Part shown: piece after piece, positions 19,153 to 27,784 of the stretch
Numbering within the stretch: position 1 is the stretch's first letter
How the letters are laid out: every line of letters starts with the position of its first letter
DNA from: Gudongella sp964575895
Lineage (GTDB): Bacteria > Bacillota > Clostridia > Tissierellales > Tissierellaceae
Length of the DNA stretch: 64,000 nucleotides
Assembly: GCA_964575895.1 (NCBI GenBank)
Contig: CAZNTE010000015.1
Span: 1-64,000, forward strand
Reading direction: 5' to 3'
Program-made: the position numbers and the translations under genes
The notes under the pieces: generated by a model
Seen by the model: the letters and a program-made list of their open reading frames with translations, nothing else
What the model was told of the DNA's origin: nothing
Databases searched by the model: none

Positions 19153-20151
19153 GTGATTAAGAGAAAACGATTGCTAGCAATGATGGTTATGGTTGTTATG
19201 TTAGGCGCATTTGCAGCTGGATGTTCTAACGACGATGGAGGATCTGCAAGTGATTATCCAACAAAACCATTAACAGTACTACAAGGTTTCGCAGCAGGTG
19301 GAGGTAGTGATGCATTAGCTCAAGTTACACAACCTTACCTAGAGAAAATTCTTGGTACAACTTTTGTAAATCAATACATACCAGGAGCAACTGGAGCTAT
19401 TGCTTGGACACAATTAGCAAAGCAAACTGATAATGATGGTTACACATTAAGTATTACAAATACACCAATGCTTATGACTAACTACATTATGAACGAAGAA
19501 ATTACTTATAATATTGGTGAATTAGAGCCAATAGCAAACGTAGTAACTGACCCAGGAGTTATAGTTGTAGGTAAAGATAGCAAGTACAACACAATCGAGG
19601 AATTCTTAGCTGATGTTGAAGCTAATCCTGGACAAATAACTGCAGGTAACTCTGGAGTAGGTGGAGATGACTTCTTTACTACTTTAATATTTGAAAAAGC
19701 AACTGGATTCAAGTTTAACATGATTCCTTTTGAAGGTGATGGACCATCATGGCAAGCAGCTATGGGTGGAAAAATCGATGCAAGTTTTAACAATCTTGGA
19801 ATAACATATCCACAAATTGATGCTGGAAACTTGAAAATTTTAGCAATATTTTCAGAAGAAAGAAATCCAATGGTACCGGATGCACCAACTTTAAAAGAAC
19901 TAGGATATGATATAGTATCTGGATCATCAAGAGGTTATAGTGCACCAGCTGGATTACCAGATGATGTAAAAGCTGAACTTTATGCTGCATTTGAAGAAAT
20001 GGCTAAAGATCCTGCATTTATCAAAGGATGCGAAGACAGAGCACTACCAATTGATATGAAAGTTGGAGATGACTATAAAGCTTATCTAGAAAGCCAAGAA
20101 TCAAAATTCAAAGAAATCTGGGATGAAGTTAAAGATCAGTACGGAAATTAA
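19153..20151 (+). CDS. tctC: tripartite tricarboxylate transporter substrate-binding lipoprotein TctC
   Basis: 332 residues from a GTG start after GGGGG. Lipoprotein signal with lipobox AAGC (Cys 24), then a TctC/Bug-type two-lobed binding protein (PLTVLQGFAAGGGSDALAQ, family glycine loop, and TGAIAWTQLAKQ). It captures a carboxylate outside the membrane and delivers it to TctA/TctB. It is the first gene behind the sigma-54 promoter and is followed by a hairpin, giving a higher dose of binding protein. Ligand not predictable from sequence; the downstream enzymes suggest a hydroxylated carboxylic or sugar acid. Confidence 0.9.
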   Translation: MIKRKRLLAMMVMVVMLGAFAAGCSNDDGGSASDYPTKPLTVLQGFAAGGGSDALAQVTQPYLEKILGTTFVNQYIPGATGAIAWTQLAKQTDNDGYTLSITNTPMLMTNYIMNEEITYNIGELEPIANVVTDPGVIVVGKDSKYNTIEEFLADVEANPGQITAGNSGVGGDDFFTTLIFEKATGFKFNMIPFEGDGPSWQAAMGGKIDASFNNLGITYPQIDAGNLKILAIFSEERNPMVPDAPTLKELGYDIVSGSSRGYSAPAGLPDDVKAELYAAFEEMAKDPAFIKGCEDRALPIDMKVGDDYKAYLESQESKFKEIWDEVKDQYGN

Positions 20152-20155
20152 AAAA

Positions 20156-20184
20156 ATGAGAGGCTTTTGCCTCTCATAGTTTTT
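20156..20184 (+). terminator. intercistronic hairpin between tctC and tctB
   Basis: ATGAGAGGC-TTTT-GCCTCTCAT, perfect 9-bp stem, then AGTTTTTG. Lies inside the operon, so it probably acts as a partial terminator or mRNA-stabilising 3' end for tctC. Confidence 0.75.
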
Positions 20185-20209
20185 GAGTAATTATAGTATG
20201 GAGGTGTAG

Positions 20210-20707
20210 TTGTTGAAGGCAATAAAGAGTATTTACAAACATATAATAGCAGCAATAGGAACTTTATCATTCGCTTTGTTATTCTATACTAACTCCTTTA
20301 AACTTAAGGAAAGTTCTGCTAAACTTCCAAGGATATTAATGCTTTTAATCTTATTATTAACCTTAGGAATGTTGGCAGAAGCATATTGGAAAGCAACTCA
20401 TGTTTCTAAAAAGAAGAAGAGAATAGATGAGAAGATGGAAGAGGATGAAGATCCTGAAGAATCACTGGCAGTAATAAACTATAAAAGAGCTGTTGCATTT
20501 GGTTTAATGATAGCATCATATATATTCCTATTAAAACCAATAGGATATTTTATAATAACACCAATATTTATAGTTGGAACTTACATATTTTTAAAGGCAA
20601 CATCTATTAGGAACATGTTAATAATAGCAACAGGATTCACACTGTTTGTTTATTTGATATTCGTAGTATTTTTAAAGATTCCAATCCCATTGGGATTAAT
20701 GAAATAG
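20210..20707 (+). CDS. tctB: tripartite tricarboxylate transporter small membrane subunit TctB
   Basis: 165 residues, about four transmembrane helices, with a charged cytoplasmic loop (KKKKRIDEKMEEDEDPEE) between helices 2 and 3. Start is TTG at 20210 or 20213; GGAGGTG at 20200 fits either. Poorly conserved in sequence, as TctB subunits are; the call rests on topology, size and position between tctC and tctA. Confidence 0.85.
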   Translation: MLKAIKSIYKHIIAAIGTLSFALLFYTNSFKLKESSAKLPRILMLLILLLTLGMLAEAYWKATHVSKKKKRIDEKMEEDEDPEESLAVINYKRAVAFGLMIASYIFLLKPIGYFIITPIFIVGTYIFLKATSIRNMLIIATGFTLFVYLIFVVFLKIPIPLGLMK

Positions 20708-20721
20708 GGAGGTGTACATAA

Positions 20722-22224
20722 ATGATATTCGAGAATATGATGTTAGGTTTAACTAACCTACTTACAATAAAGAGTTTGCTTGCAGTTACCATTGGTACAT
20801 CTCTTGGTTTATTTGTAGGAGCAATGCCTGGCCTATCAGCTACTATGGCTATAGCATTATTATTACCTGTAACATTTGGAATGGACCCAGCTACTGGTAT
20901 TAGTATGTTGGCTTCCTTATATATGGGAGCAATGTATGGTGGATCAATAGCTGCAATTTTAATCAAAACTCCAGGAACACCAGCGGCAGCAGCAACAGTT
21001 ATGGATGGATATCCACTGGCACAACAAGGTAAAGCTGGTAAAGCATTGGGAGTCTCCCTTACAGCGTCACTAATAGGTGGAGTAATTTCAAGTATTGCCT
21101 TACTTACCATAGCTCCAGTATTAGGTAACTTTGCACTACAGTTTGGACCAGTGGAGTTAACAGCTGTTGCTATTCTTGGTATAACAATAATTGGATCACT
21201 GTCACAAGGGTCAGCAATTTTAGGACTTTTAGCGGGAGTCATTGGATTGTTACTATCACTAGTGGGTATGGACCCTATTACCGGTTCTCCAAGATTTACA
21301 TTTGGTAATATATATTTGTTCTCAGGAGTTCCTTATACAGTTGCTTTGATAGGACTATTCTCAATACCTCAGGCAATAAGACTTATTGAGAAGCAGGAGG
21401 GAGCAAAGAAGATAATTAGTAAATTTACAGATAAGATGCTACCAACCTGGGAAGAGTTCAAGTTTATTTTTCCGACTACCCTTAGGTCTTCAGCTATAGG
21501 AGTATTTACAGGATTAGTTCCAGGAACTGGTGGAGATACAGCTTGTTGGTTTGCATATAATGAAGCAAAGAGATTTTCAAAGTTTAAAAGCAAGTTTGGA
21601 AAAGGGAGTTTAGAAGGATTGGCAGCTGCAGAATCTGCCAACAACGCAGTAGTTGGTGGAGCCTTGATTCCAACGATTACCCTTGGAATACCAGGAAGTT
21701 CTGCAACGGCAATTATTATGGGTGGACTTATGGTGCATGGTATTATGCCTGGACCGACTCTTATGACAGAATATGCAGGGGTTACATATACTTTAATCTG
21801 GGCTTTGATGTTTAGTAATATTGCAATGTTTGTACTAGGATTGTTATTTACAAGAGTAGCGGTAAATGTAACTAAGATACAAAATAAAATATTAGCACCA
21901 GTAATTATTATACTTTGTGTAATTGGATCATTTGCTATTAACAATAGTGTATTTGATGTATATTTAATGTTCGCTTTTGGTATATTAGGTTACTTTATGG
22001 ATAAGATTAAAATGCCAACAGCGCCAATGGTAGTTGGTATGATACTAGGTAAGATGCTAGATACCAGTTTACATCAGTCGTTACTAATTAGTGGTGGTAG
22101 TTGGATGATATTCTTCCAAAATCCAATTTCTGCAGTATTATTAGCAATTGCATTTATCTCAATAATTCAAGCAACACCACTAATACCATTTATCAAGAGA
22201 AAAATTAAGGAATCTAGAGCTTAG
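20722..22224 (+). CDS. tctA: tripartite tricarboxylate transporter large permease TctA
   Basis: 500-residue integral membrane protein with about twelve helices and two TctA halves. Family signatures visible: GAMPGLSATMAIALLLPVTF, YGGSIAAILIKTPGTP, LVPGTGGDTACWFAY, and ESANNAVVGGALIPTITLGI. Couples carboxylate uptake to an ion gradient together with TctB and TctC. RBS GGGAGGTG; 14 bases after tctB. A second full copy lies at 44261. Confidence 0.95.
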   Translation: MIFENMMLGLTNLLTIKSLLAVTIGTSLGLFVGAMPGLSATMAIALLLPVTFGMDPATGISMLASLYMGAMYGGSIAAILIKTPGTPAAAATVMDGYPLAQQGKAGKALGVSLTASLIGGVISSIALLTIAPVLGNFALQFGPVELTAVAILGITIIGSLSQGSAILGLLAGVIGLLLSLVGMDPITGSPRFTFGNIYLFSGVPYTVALIGLFSIPQAIRLIEKQEGAKKIISKFTDKMLPTWEEFKFIFPTTLRSSAIGVFTGLVPGTGGDTACWFAYNEAKRFSKFKSKFGKGSLEGLAAAESANNAVVGGALIPTITLGIPGSSATAIIMGGLMVHGIMPGPTLMTEYAGVTYTLIWALMFSNIAMFVLGLLFTRVAVNVTKIQNKILAPVIIILCVIGSFAINNSVFDVYLMFAFGILGYFMDKIKMPTAPMVVGMILGKMLDTSLHQSLLISGGSWMIFFQNPISAVLLAIAFISIIQATPLIPFIKRKIKESRA

Positions 22225-22251
22225 GTTTGGGATTCATTAAGGAGGATATAT

Positions 22252-23910
22252 ATGAGTGATTTAAGAAGTAAAAAGATGTTAGAGGGAGTATCTGGAGCAT
22301 ATCCAAGGGCCTTATTTAGAGCTATGGGATATGATGACAATGATTTTAAAAAGCCTCTAATAGGAATAGTAAATTCTTGGACAGAAGCAACACCTGGCCA
22401 TGCACATCTTAGGGAATTAGCAGAACATGTTAAGAACGGCGTATGGAGTAATGGTGGTATGCCAGTGGAATTTAATACAACTGCCCCTTGTGATGGAATT
22501 GCACAAGGTAAGGGAATGCATAATATATTACCAAGTAGAGATGTAATTTGTGCATCTATTGAATTAATGGTAGAAGCCAATCAGTTTGATGGACTTGTAA
22601 TGCTTGGGTCATGCGATAAGATTGTACCTGGGATGCTTATGGCAGCTGCATCATTAGACTTACCTACAATATTTGTAACAGGTGGTCCAATGGATCCATA
22701 TACCCATAATGGGGAAGATCTAATACTTAGTGATGTCAAGGAAGCAATGGGAAGGTATAAAGCCGGATTTATTGAATATGAAGAATTCTATCAAATAGAA
22801 AGCGAAACTTGTCAGACTTGTGGAGCTTGTGGAATGATGGGAACTGCTAATACAATGAGTACTGTTGTTGAAGCCATGGGAATGTCACTTCCTGGATGTG
22901 GTACTTTAAGTGCTGTGTCTTCTGGAAGAAAGAGACTTGCGAAGTTATCTGGAGAAAGAATAGTTGATATGGCTAGGGAAGGGTTAAACTCCAACAAGAT
23001 AATGAATGAAGCAAGTGTTATTAATGCCATCAAGTATATATTGGCAATTGGAGGATCATCAAATGCTGTTCTTCATATGCCAGCTATAGCTAGACAATTA
23101 GGTATTGAGATGACCATAGATATCTTTGATGAATTAAGCAAAACTACACCATTAATAGCTAAGTTCAAACCAGCATCAAAATATACCTTAAGAGATTTCC
23201 ATACAGTTGGTGGAGTACAGAGTTTATTGAAAGCTCTTTCACCTTTACTTGACACATCTGTTATGACTTGTACTGGTACAAGGATGAGCGAGAACTTAGA
23301 AAAGGTAGTATTCCTTGAAAATAAAGTTATTAAATCATTGGATAATCCACTAGCTGATGAAGGTGGAATTGCAGTATTAAAAGGTAATTTAGCACCTAAG
23401 GGTGCTGTGGTTAAACAATCAGGAGTATCAGAAAAAATGATGGTACATGAAGGACCTGCTAGAATAGCTAACAGTGAAGAAGAGGTTAGAGATCTTTTAA
23501 ATAATGGAAAAGTGAATCATGGGGATGTATTAATTATTCGATATGAGGGACCAAAAGGTGGACCTGGTATGAGAGAACTTTCTATTCCAGCAGCACTATT
23601 GGTAGGAATGGGATTTGGCGATTCAGTTGCTATGATTACTGATGCTAGATACTCTGGAGCTACAAGAGGACCTTGTATAGGGTATGTTACACCTGAAGCA
23701 GCTGATGGTGGACCTATTGCAGTAATTAATGAAGGAGATATTATTTCAATCAATATTCCAGAAAGAAAATTAGACATCAAGATATCTGATGAAGAACTCC
23801 AAGAAAGATTATCAAAATGGGAGTATGTACCTAAAGATAACGTAAAGGGTTTCTTAAAAACATACAGAAAAATCGTCAGACCAGCTAATGAAGGTGCGAC
23901 TATATTTTAG
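22252..23910 (+). CDS. IlvD/Edd family dehydratase
   Basis: 552 residues, full family length. Carries the three iron-sulfur cysteine regions of the family: TTAPCDGIAQGKGMH, MLGSCDKIVPGM and TCGACGMMGTANTM. Reaction type: dehydration of a 2,3-dihydroxy acid to a 2-oxo acid. In biosynthesis this is dihydroxy-acid dehydratase (IlvD), but its place between a TctCBA transporter and UxaA/aldolase genes, with no other branched-chain amino acid genes, points to a catabolic sugar-acid or hydroxycarboxylate dehydratase. Cytoplasmic. RBS AAGGAGG. Confidence 0.88.
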   Translation: MSDLRSKKMLEGVSGAYPRALFRAMGYDDNDFKKPLIGIVNSWTEATPGHAHLRELAEHVKNGVWSNGGMPVEFNTTAPCDGIAQGKGMHNILPSRDVICASIELMVEANQFDGLVMLGSCDKIVPGMLMAAASLDLPTIFVTGGPMDPYTHNGEDLILSDVKEAMGRYKAGFIEYEEFYQIESETCQTCGACGMMGTANTMSTVVEAMGMSLPGCGTLSAVSSGRKRLAKLSGERIVDMAREGLNSNKIMNEASVINAIKYILAIGGSSNAVLHMPAIARQLGIEMTIDIFDELSKTTPLIAKFKPASKYTLRDFHTVGGVQSLLKALSPLLDTSVMTCTGTRMSENLEKVVFLENKVIKSLDNPLADEGGIAVLKGNLAPKGAVVKQSGVSEKMMVHEGPARIANSEEEVRDLLNNGKVNHGDVLIIRYEGPKGGPGMRELSIPAALLVGMGFGDSVAMITDARYSGATRGPCIGYVTPEAADGGPIAVINEGDIISINIPERKLDIKISDEELQERLSKWEYVPKDNVKGFLKTYRKIVRPANEGATIF

Positions 23911-23921
23911 GAGGTTGTAAT

Positions 23922-24188
23922 ATGGAAAAGAAATTGTTGGTAATGCACGATAAGGATAACGTGGGTGTATTACTTGAGGATACTTTCCCAGGGGAAGTAT
24001 GTAAATACAAAGGTGAAACAATAAAAATACTTGAAGACGTACATTTTGGACATAAGGTTGCACTTAAAGATATACAAGCTGGAGAAACAGTCTATAAGTA
24101 CGGTGAGGAAATTGGTTATGCCTTAGAGTCAATAGCTCAAGGTCAATGGATTCACAATCATAATATGGGATGCCGTAGGGGCAAGTAG
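23922..24188 (+). CDS. UxaA-type dehydratase small subunit (SAF domain)
   Basis: 88 residues forming a single SAF domain (MHDKDNVGVLLEDTFPGEV, HFGHKVALKDIQAGETVYKY), matching the N-terminal part of altronate/galactarate dehydratases. In this split form it pairs with the 387-residue subunit encoded immediately downstream. HFGHKVA is the conserved motif and is probably near the active site. RBS GGAGG. Substrate is inferred to be a sugar acid or a related 2,3-dihydroxy acid. Confidence 0.85.
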   Translation: MEKKLLVMHDKDNVGVLLEDTFPGEVCKYKGETIKILEDVHFGHKVALKDIQAGETVYKYGEEIGYALESIAQGQWIHNHNMGCRRGK

Positions 24189-24200
24189 GAGGGAATATAT

Positions 24201-25364
24201 ATGCAATTTATGGGATATAAAAGAGCAAATGGGCAAGTTGGTGTTAGAAATCATATAGGTATAATTCCTTCCGTATTCTGTGCTAATACAGTTGCAAAGA
24301 GAATTGCAGAACAGGTAGAAGGTGCTGTATACTTACACCATCCAGTAGGATGCTCACAAGTAGGGGAAGATCTTGAAATAACTGCAAGAACTTTAATTGC
24401 AATGGGCAATAACCCTAATTTAGCAGCTGTTTTAGTAGTGGGTTTAGGATGTGAAAGATTTACACCTGATGAATTTATGAGAGGTCTTGCAAAGTCTCAG
24501 AAACCTATAGAAAAGGTTGTTATTCAAGATGAGGGAGACTCTTTAAAAGCAATTGAAAAAGGAGTTAAGATAGCTAAGAATTGGGCAATTGAATTTTCTA
24601 CACAAGAGAGAGTTCCTTGCGACATGAAGGATTTAGTGATTGGAGTAAAATGCGGTGGAACAGATGCAACTTCAGGTATAGCTGCCAATCCAGCAGTTGG
24701 AGTAATGTCTGATTTAGTTGTAGACCAAGGTGGAACTATACTATTTTCTGAAGTAACTGAACTATTGGGTGCAGAGCATATTCTGGCTGCTAGAGCTGTT
24801 AATGAAGAAGTAGCTAATGATATAAATACTACAATAACTAGAATGGAAGATAAGCTTAGAGAAATTGGGACTAGGAAAGAATTTGCCCATAGGGGTGCAC
24901 TAATTTCAACTGGTAACTTTGATGGTGGAGTATCATCTGTTGTTGAAAAAGCTCTAGGTGGTATTTACAAATCAGGAACTAAGCCCATTGAAGGGGTAGT
25001 GGGCTATGCAGAGAAACCTGAAAAACTAGGAGGGGTTTACTTAATGGATTCTCCTGGTCATGATGGTGAAGTAGTTACAAGCTTTGTAGGTGGAAGCGCT
25101 CAGATAGTTGTATTTACCACAGGAAGAGGTACACCAACTGGATTCCCATTTGTTCCAGTTGTAAAAGTTACAGGAAATGCTTTTACTTATGAAAAAATGA
25201 AAGAAAATATTGATGTTAATGCTGGAACTATTATTAGCGAAGGTGTATCATTAGAAGAGAAAGGTAAAGAAATATTCGACGCGATTTTAGAAGTAGCCAA
25301 TGGAAAGAAAACAAAGGCTGAAATTCTAAAGCACGATGAATTATTCTGTGTAACTAGAGTATAG
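24201..25364 (+). CDS. UxaA-type dehydratase large subunit
   Basis: 387 residues, the catalytic C-terminal part of the UxaA/GarD family (altronate, galactarate and related dehydratases). Visible landmarks are GVRNHIGIIPSVFCAN, HHPVGCSQVGED, GLGCER and KCGGTDATSGIAANPAVG, with conserved Cys/His that bind the metal. It works with the adjacent SAF subunit. Having both an IlvD-type and a UxaA-type dehydratase in one operon implies two dehydrations or two substrates. RBS AGGAGGG, 12 bases after the small subunit. Confidence 0.88.
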   Translation: MQFMGYKRANGQVGVRNHIGIIPSVFCANTVAKRIAEQVEGAVYLHHPVGCSQVGEDLEITARTLIAMGNNPNLAAVLVVGLGCERFTPDEFMRGLAKSQKPIEKVVIQDEGDSLKAIEKGVKIAKNWAIEFSTQERVPCDMKDLVIGVKCGGTDATSGIAANPAVGVMSDLVVDQGGTILFSEVTELLGAEHILAARAVNEEVANDINTTITRMEDKLREIGTRKEFAHRGALISTGNFDGGVSSVVEKALGGIYKSGTKPIEGVVGYAEKPEKLGGVYLMDSPGHDGEVVTSFVGGSAQIVVFTTGRGTPTGFPFVPVVKVTGNAFTYEKMKENIDVNAGTIISEGVSLEEKGKEIFDAILEVANGKKTKAEILKHDELFCVTRV

Positions 25365-25379
25365 AATGGATGTGAGAAT

Positions 25380-26645
25380 ATGGATATATTCAACGAATTG
25401 TTGGGATCTGTACCAGTACCTAAATTTATAAAGGCTAGGCAAAACTTCCCAAGACCTAAGATTGAAGACATAGAGGGAACATTAAGAGAAGAATTAGTTG
25501 CATCGGGTTTGTTAGAAAACATAAAACCTGGTCAAAGAATTGCCATAACAGCAGGTAGCAGAGGAATTGCAAATATTGCAAGAATAATTAAAGAGTTAGT
25601 GACCTTGGTTAAAGAGCAAGATGCTCATCCCTTCATTATCCCTGCCATGGGAAGCCATGGCGGGTCTAATGGGCCTGGACAGAAATTGGTATTAGAGGGT
25701 ATGGGAATAACAGAGGAGTTTTGTGGATGTGAAATTTTATCATCCATGGAAGTAGTACAACTTGACACTACTGAAGATGGTCTTCCAGTATACATGGATA
25801 AGTACGCCAATGAGGCAGATGGAATTATAGTCATGAATCGAATTAAACCTCATGTTGGCTTCAGGGGTCCATATGAAAGTGGAGTAACCAAAATGATTGC
25901 CATTGGTCTTGGCAAACAGAAGGGGGCAGAAACTTGTCATGCAGCTGGATTTGGTAGTATGGCCAAGAATCTACCCGCAATAAGTAGCAAAGTAATTGCT
26001 AAGAAGAATATAGTTTTTGGTATAGGTATCTTAGAAAATGCCTATGATGAAACCTATAAATTCGTAGTTATGGACAAAAATGAAATACTTGAAAAAGAGC
26101 CTGCTCTTCAGCAAGAATCAAAAGATATGTTGCCTAAGATAATGTTTGATAAGTTTGATGTATTAGTTATTGATGAAATAGGGAAAAATATTACTGGTAC
26201 AGGAATGGATACCAACATCATAGGAAGATACCATACCCCTTATGCATCAGGAGGACCAGTTATTACAAAGCTAGTAGTTCTTGATTTAACTGAGGAATCC
26301 CATGGTAATGGTAATGGTATTGGTCTAGCTGATTTTACAACTAGAAGGTTCTTTAATAAGATGAAATTTGATCAGACATATCCTAATTCCATAACTTCAA
26401 CAGTTCAACATACCATAAAGATTCCAATGGTACTTGATACTGATAAACTTGCTATTCAAGGTGCAATTAAAACAAGTAACTTAAATACCTACGAAGAGGC
26501 TAAAATTGTTAGAATCAAGAACACACTAGATATGGAATATATTTACTTCACTGAAACTTTGCTGGAAGAAGCTAATAAGAATCCAAATTTAGAAATTATT
26601 GGGGAAGTAGAAGAGTTTGAGTTTATTGATGGTAATTTATTATAG
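25380..26645 (+). CDS. LarA-like (DUF2088) protein, possible 2-hydroxyacid racemase or epimerase
   Basis: 421 residues of the lactate-racemase-N-terminal (DUF2088) superfamily: ITAGSRGIANIARIIKEL, PAMGSHGGSNGPGQ and IKPHVGFRGPYESGVTKM. Characterised LarA relatives are nickel-pincer enzymes that invert the C2 hydroxyl of lactate, malate or gluconate. Here the gene sits between a sugar-acid-type dehydratase and an aldolase, so an epimerisation step that feeds the dehydratase is plausible. No larB, larC or larE cofactor genes are in the window. RBS is weak (GGATGTGAG). Family firm, reaction uncertain. Confidence 0.7.
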   Translation: MDIFNELLGSVPVPKFIKARQNFPRPKIEDIEGTLREELVASGLLENIKPGQRIAITAGSRGIANIARIIKELVTLVKEQDAHPFIIPAMGSHGGSNGPGQKLVLEGMGITEEFCGCEILSSMEVVQLDTTEDGLPVYMDKYANEADGIIVMNRIKPHVGFRGPYESGVTKMIAIGLGKQKGAETCHAAGFGSMAKNLPAISSKVIAKKNIVFGIGILENAYDETYKFVVMDKNEILEKEPALQQESKDMLPKIMFDKFDVLVIDEIGKNITGTGMDTNIIGRYHTPYASGGPVITKLVVLDLTEESHGNGNGIGLADFTTRRFFNKMKFDQTYPNSITSTVQHTIKIPMVLDTDKLAIQGAIKTSNLNTYEEAKIVRIKNTLDMEYIYFTETLLEEANKNPNLEIIGEVEEFEFIDGNLL

Positions 26646-26663
26646 TAAGAGAGGAAGATATTA

Positions 26664-27560
26664 ATGACTTATTTTAAAATCAAAGGGGTTATTCCTCCAA
26701 TGGTTACTCCTTTTAATGAAGCAGATGAAGTTGATTATGAGAAACATATCTTTAATGTTAAAAAATGGGGAGAGTATGACATTGCTGGATACCTAGTACT
26801 AGGTTCCAACAGTGAAACTGTTTATTTAACAGAGGAAGAAAAACTTGAACTTATTAAACTTACAGTTGAGAACAAGGCAGAAGGAAAAATTGTAATGGTA
26901 GGATCAGGTATGGAATCAACTAAAGAAACCATATCACTTACTAATAAAGCTGGAGATTTAGGTGCTGATTGTGCATTGATTATAACTCCTCATTATTATG
27001 GTGAGAAGATGAATGACCAAGCATTGATCAATTATTACACTGAAGTAGCTGATAACTGTAATATTCCTATACTAATATACAATGTAACTAAGTATACTCA
27101 TGTTAATATATCACCTAAGGCAGTGTCAGTACTATCAAAACATCCAAACATCATAGGAATGAAGGATAGTTCAGGAAGCGTACCTCAATTAGTAGCTTTC
27201 AAAGCTGGAGTTAATATGAAAGAATTCAACTTAATGGTTGGAACTGCAGGAATATGGTACCCTGCTCTAACTCTTGGAGTTGAAGGATCTGTCTTAGCGC
27301 TTGTAAATTGTTGCCCTGGTGAATGCGTTGATGTCCAAAAGTATTATGATCAAGACAAAGAAGATGAGTCAAGAGAACTATATGAAAGAATGTTTCCAGT
27401 TAATGCTGCTGTAACCGGAAAATATGGAATTGCAGGATTAAAGTATGCTTGTGATAAATTAGGACTTAAGGGAGGATTGGTTAGAAAACCAATGCTTCAG
27501 TTAACAGATAGTGAAAAAGAAGAATTAGATCAAATACTAAAAACTGCTAACTTATTATAA
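26664..27560 (+). CDS. DHDPS/NAL-superfamily aldolase
   Basis: 298 residues, class I TIM-barrel aldolase. Schiff-base lysine in IGMKDSSG (about 165), the catalytic Tyr in ILIYNVTKY (about 137), and GSNSE in place of the GTTGE of dihydrodipicolinate synthase. The GSN(S/G)E variant resembles 4-hydroxy-2-oxoglutarate aldolases rather than lysine biosynthesis enzymes. As the last gene of the operon, it probably cleaves a 2-oxo-3-deoxy or 4-hydroxy-2-oxo acid to pyruvate plus an aldehyde or keto acid. RBS GAGAGGAAG. Confidence 0.85.
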   Translation: MTYFKIKGVIPPMVTPFNEADEVDYEKHIFNVKKWGEYDIAGYLVLGSNSETVYLTEEEKLELIKLTVENKAEGKIVMVGSGMESTKETISLTNKAGDLGADCALIITPHYYGEKMNDQALINYYTEVADNCNIPILIYNVTKYTHVNISPKAVSVLSKHPNIIGMKDSSGSVPQLVAFKAGVNMKEFNLMVGTAGIWYPALTLGVEGSVLALVNCCPGECVDVQKYYDQDKEDESRELYERMFPVNAAVTGKYGIAGLKYACDKLGLKGGLVRKPMLQLTDSEKEELDQILKTANLL

Positions 27561-27574
27561 TCCCCTAATTGATT

Positions 27575-27605
27575 AGGACAAGAGTCATGCTATCTTGTCC
27601 TTTTT
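27575..27605 (+). terminator. rho-independent terminator of the sigma-54 operon
   Basis: Perfect 9-bp stem AGGACAAGA / TCTTGTCCT followed by a T-run. Closes the eight-gene operon that began at 19153. Confidence 0.9.
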
Positions 27606-27784
27606 ACTTTTCTGTTTATATTTTTAGTTTGTAAATTTTAAGTATATACAGATTCCTTACACACTTAAATGGACCTACTATAATTTATTAAGATTTATTA
27701 AAATATTAATAATTATGGTATAATTGTCAGATAGATTTATGTTAAAGAATAAAATCATTAAATATTTAGCTTTGGAGTGATAGT

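Noticed and set aside
20637..21242. Long minus-strand ORF (201 codons) opposite tctA
   Set aside because: Composition mirrors the TctA coding frame, with no ribosome site and no family features; a shadow.
26664..27560. Dihydrodipicolinate synthase DapA of lysine biosynthesis
   Set aside because: GSNSE replaces GTTGE and the gene closes a catabolic operon with no dap genes.
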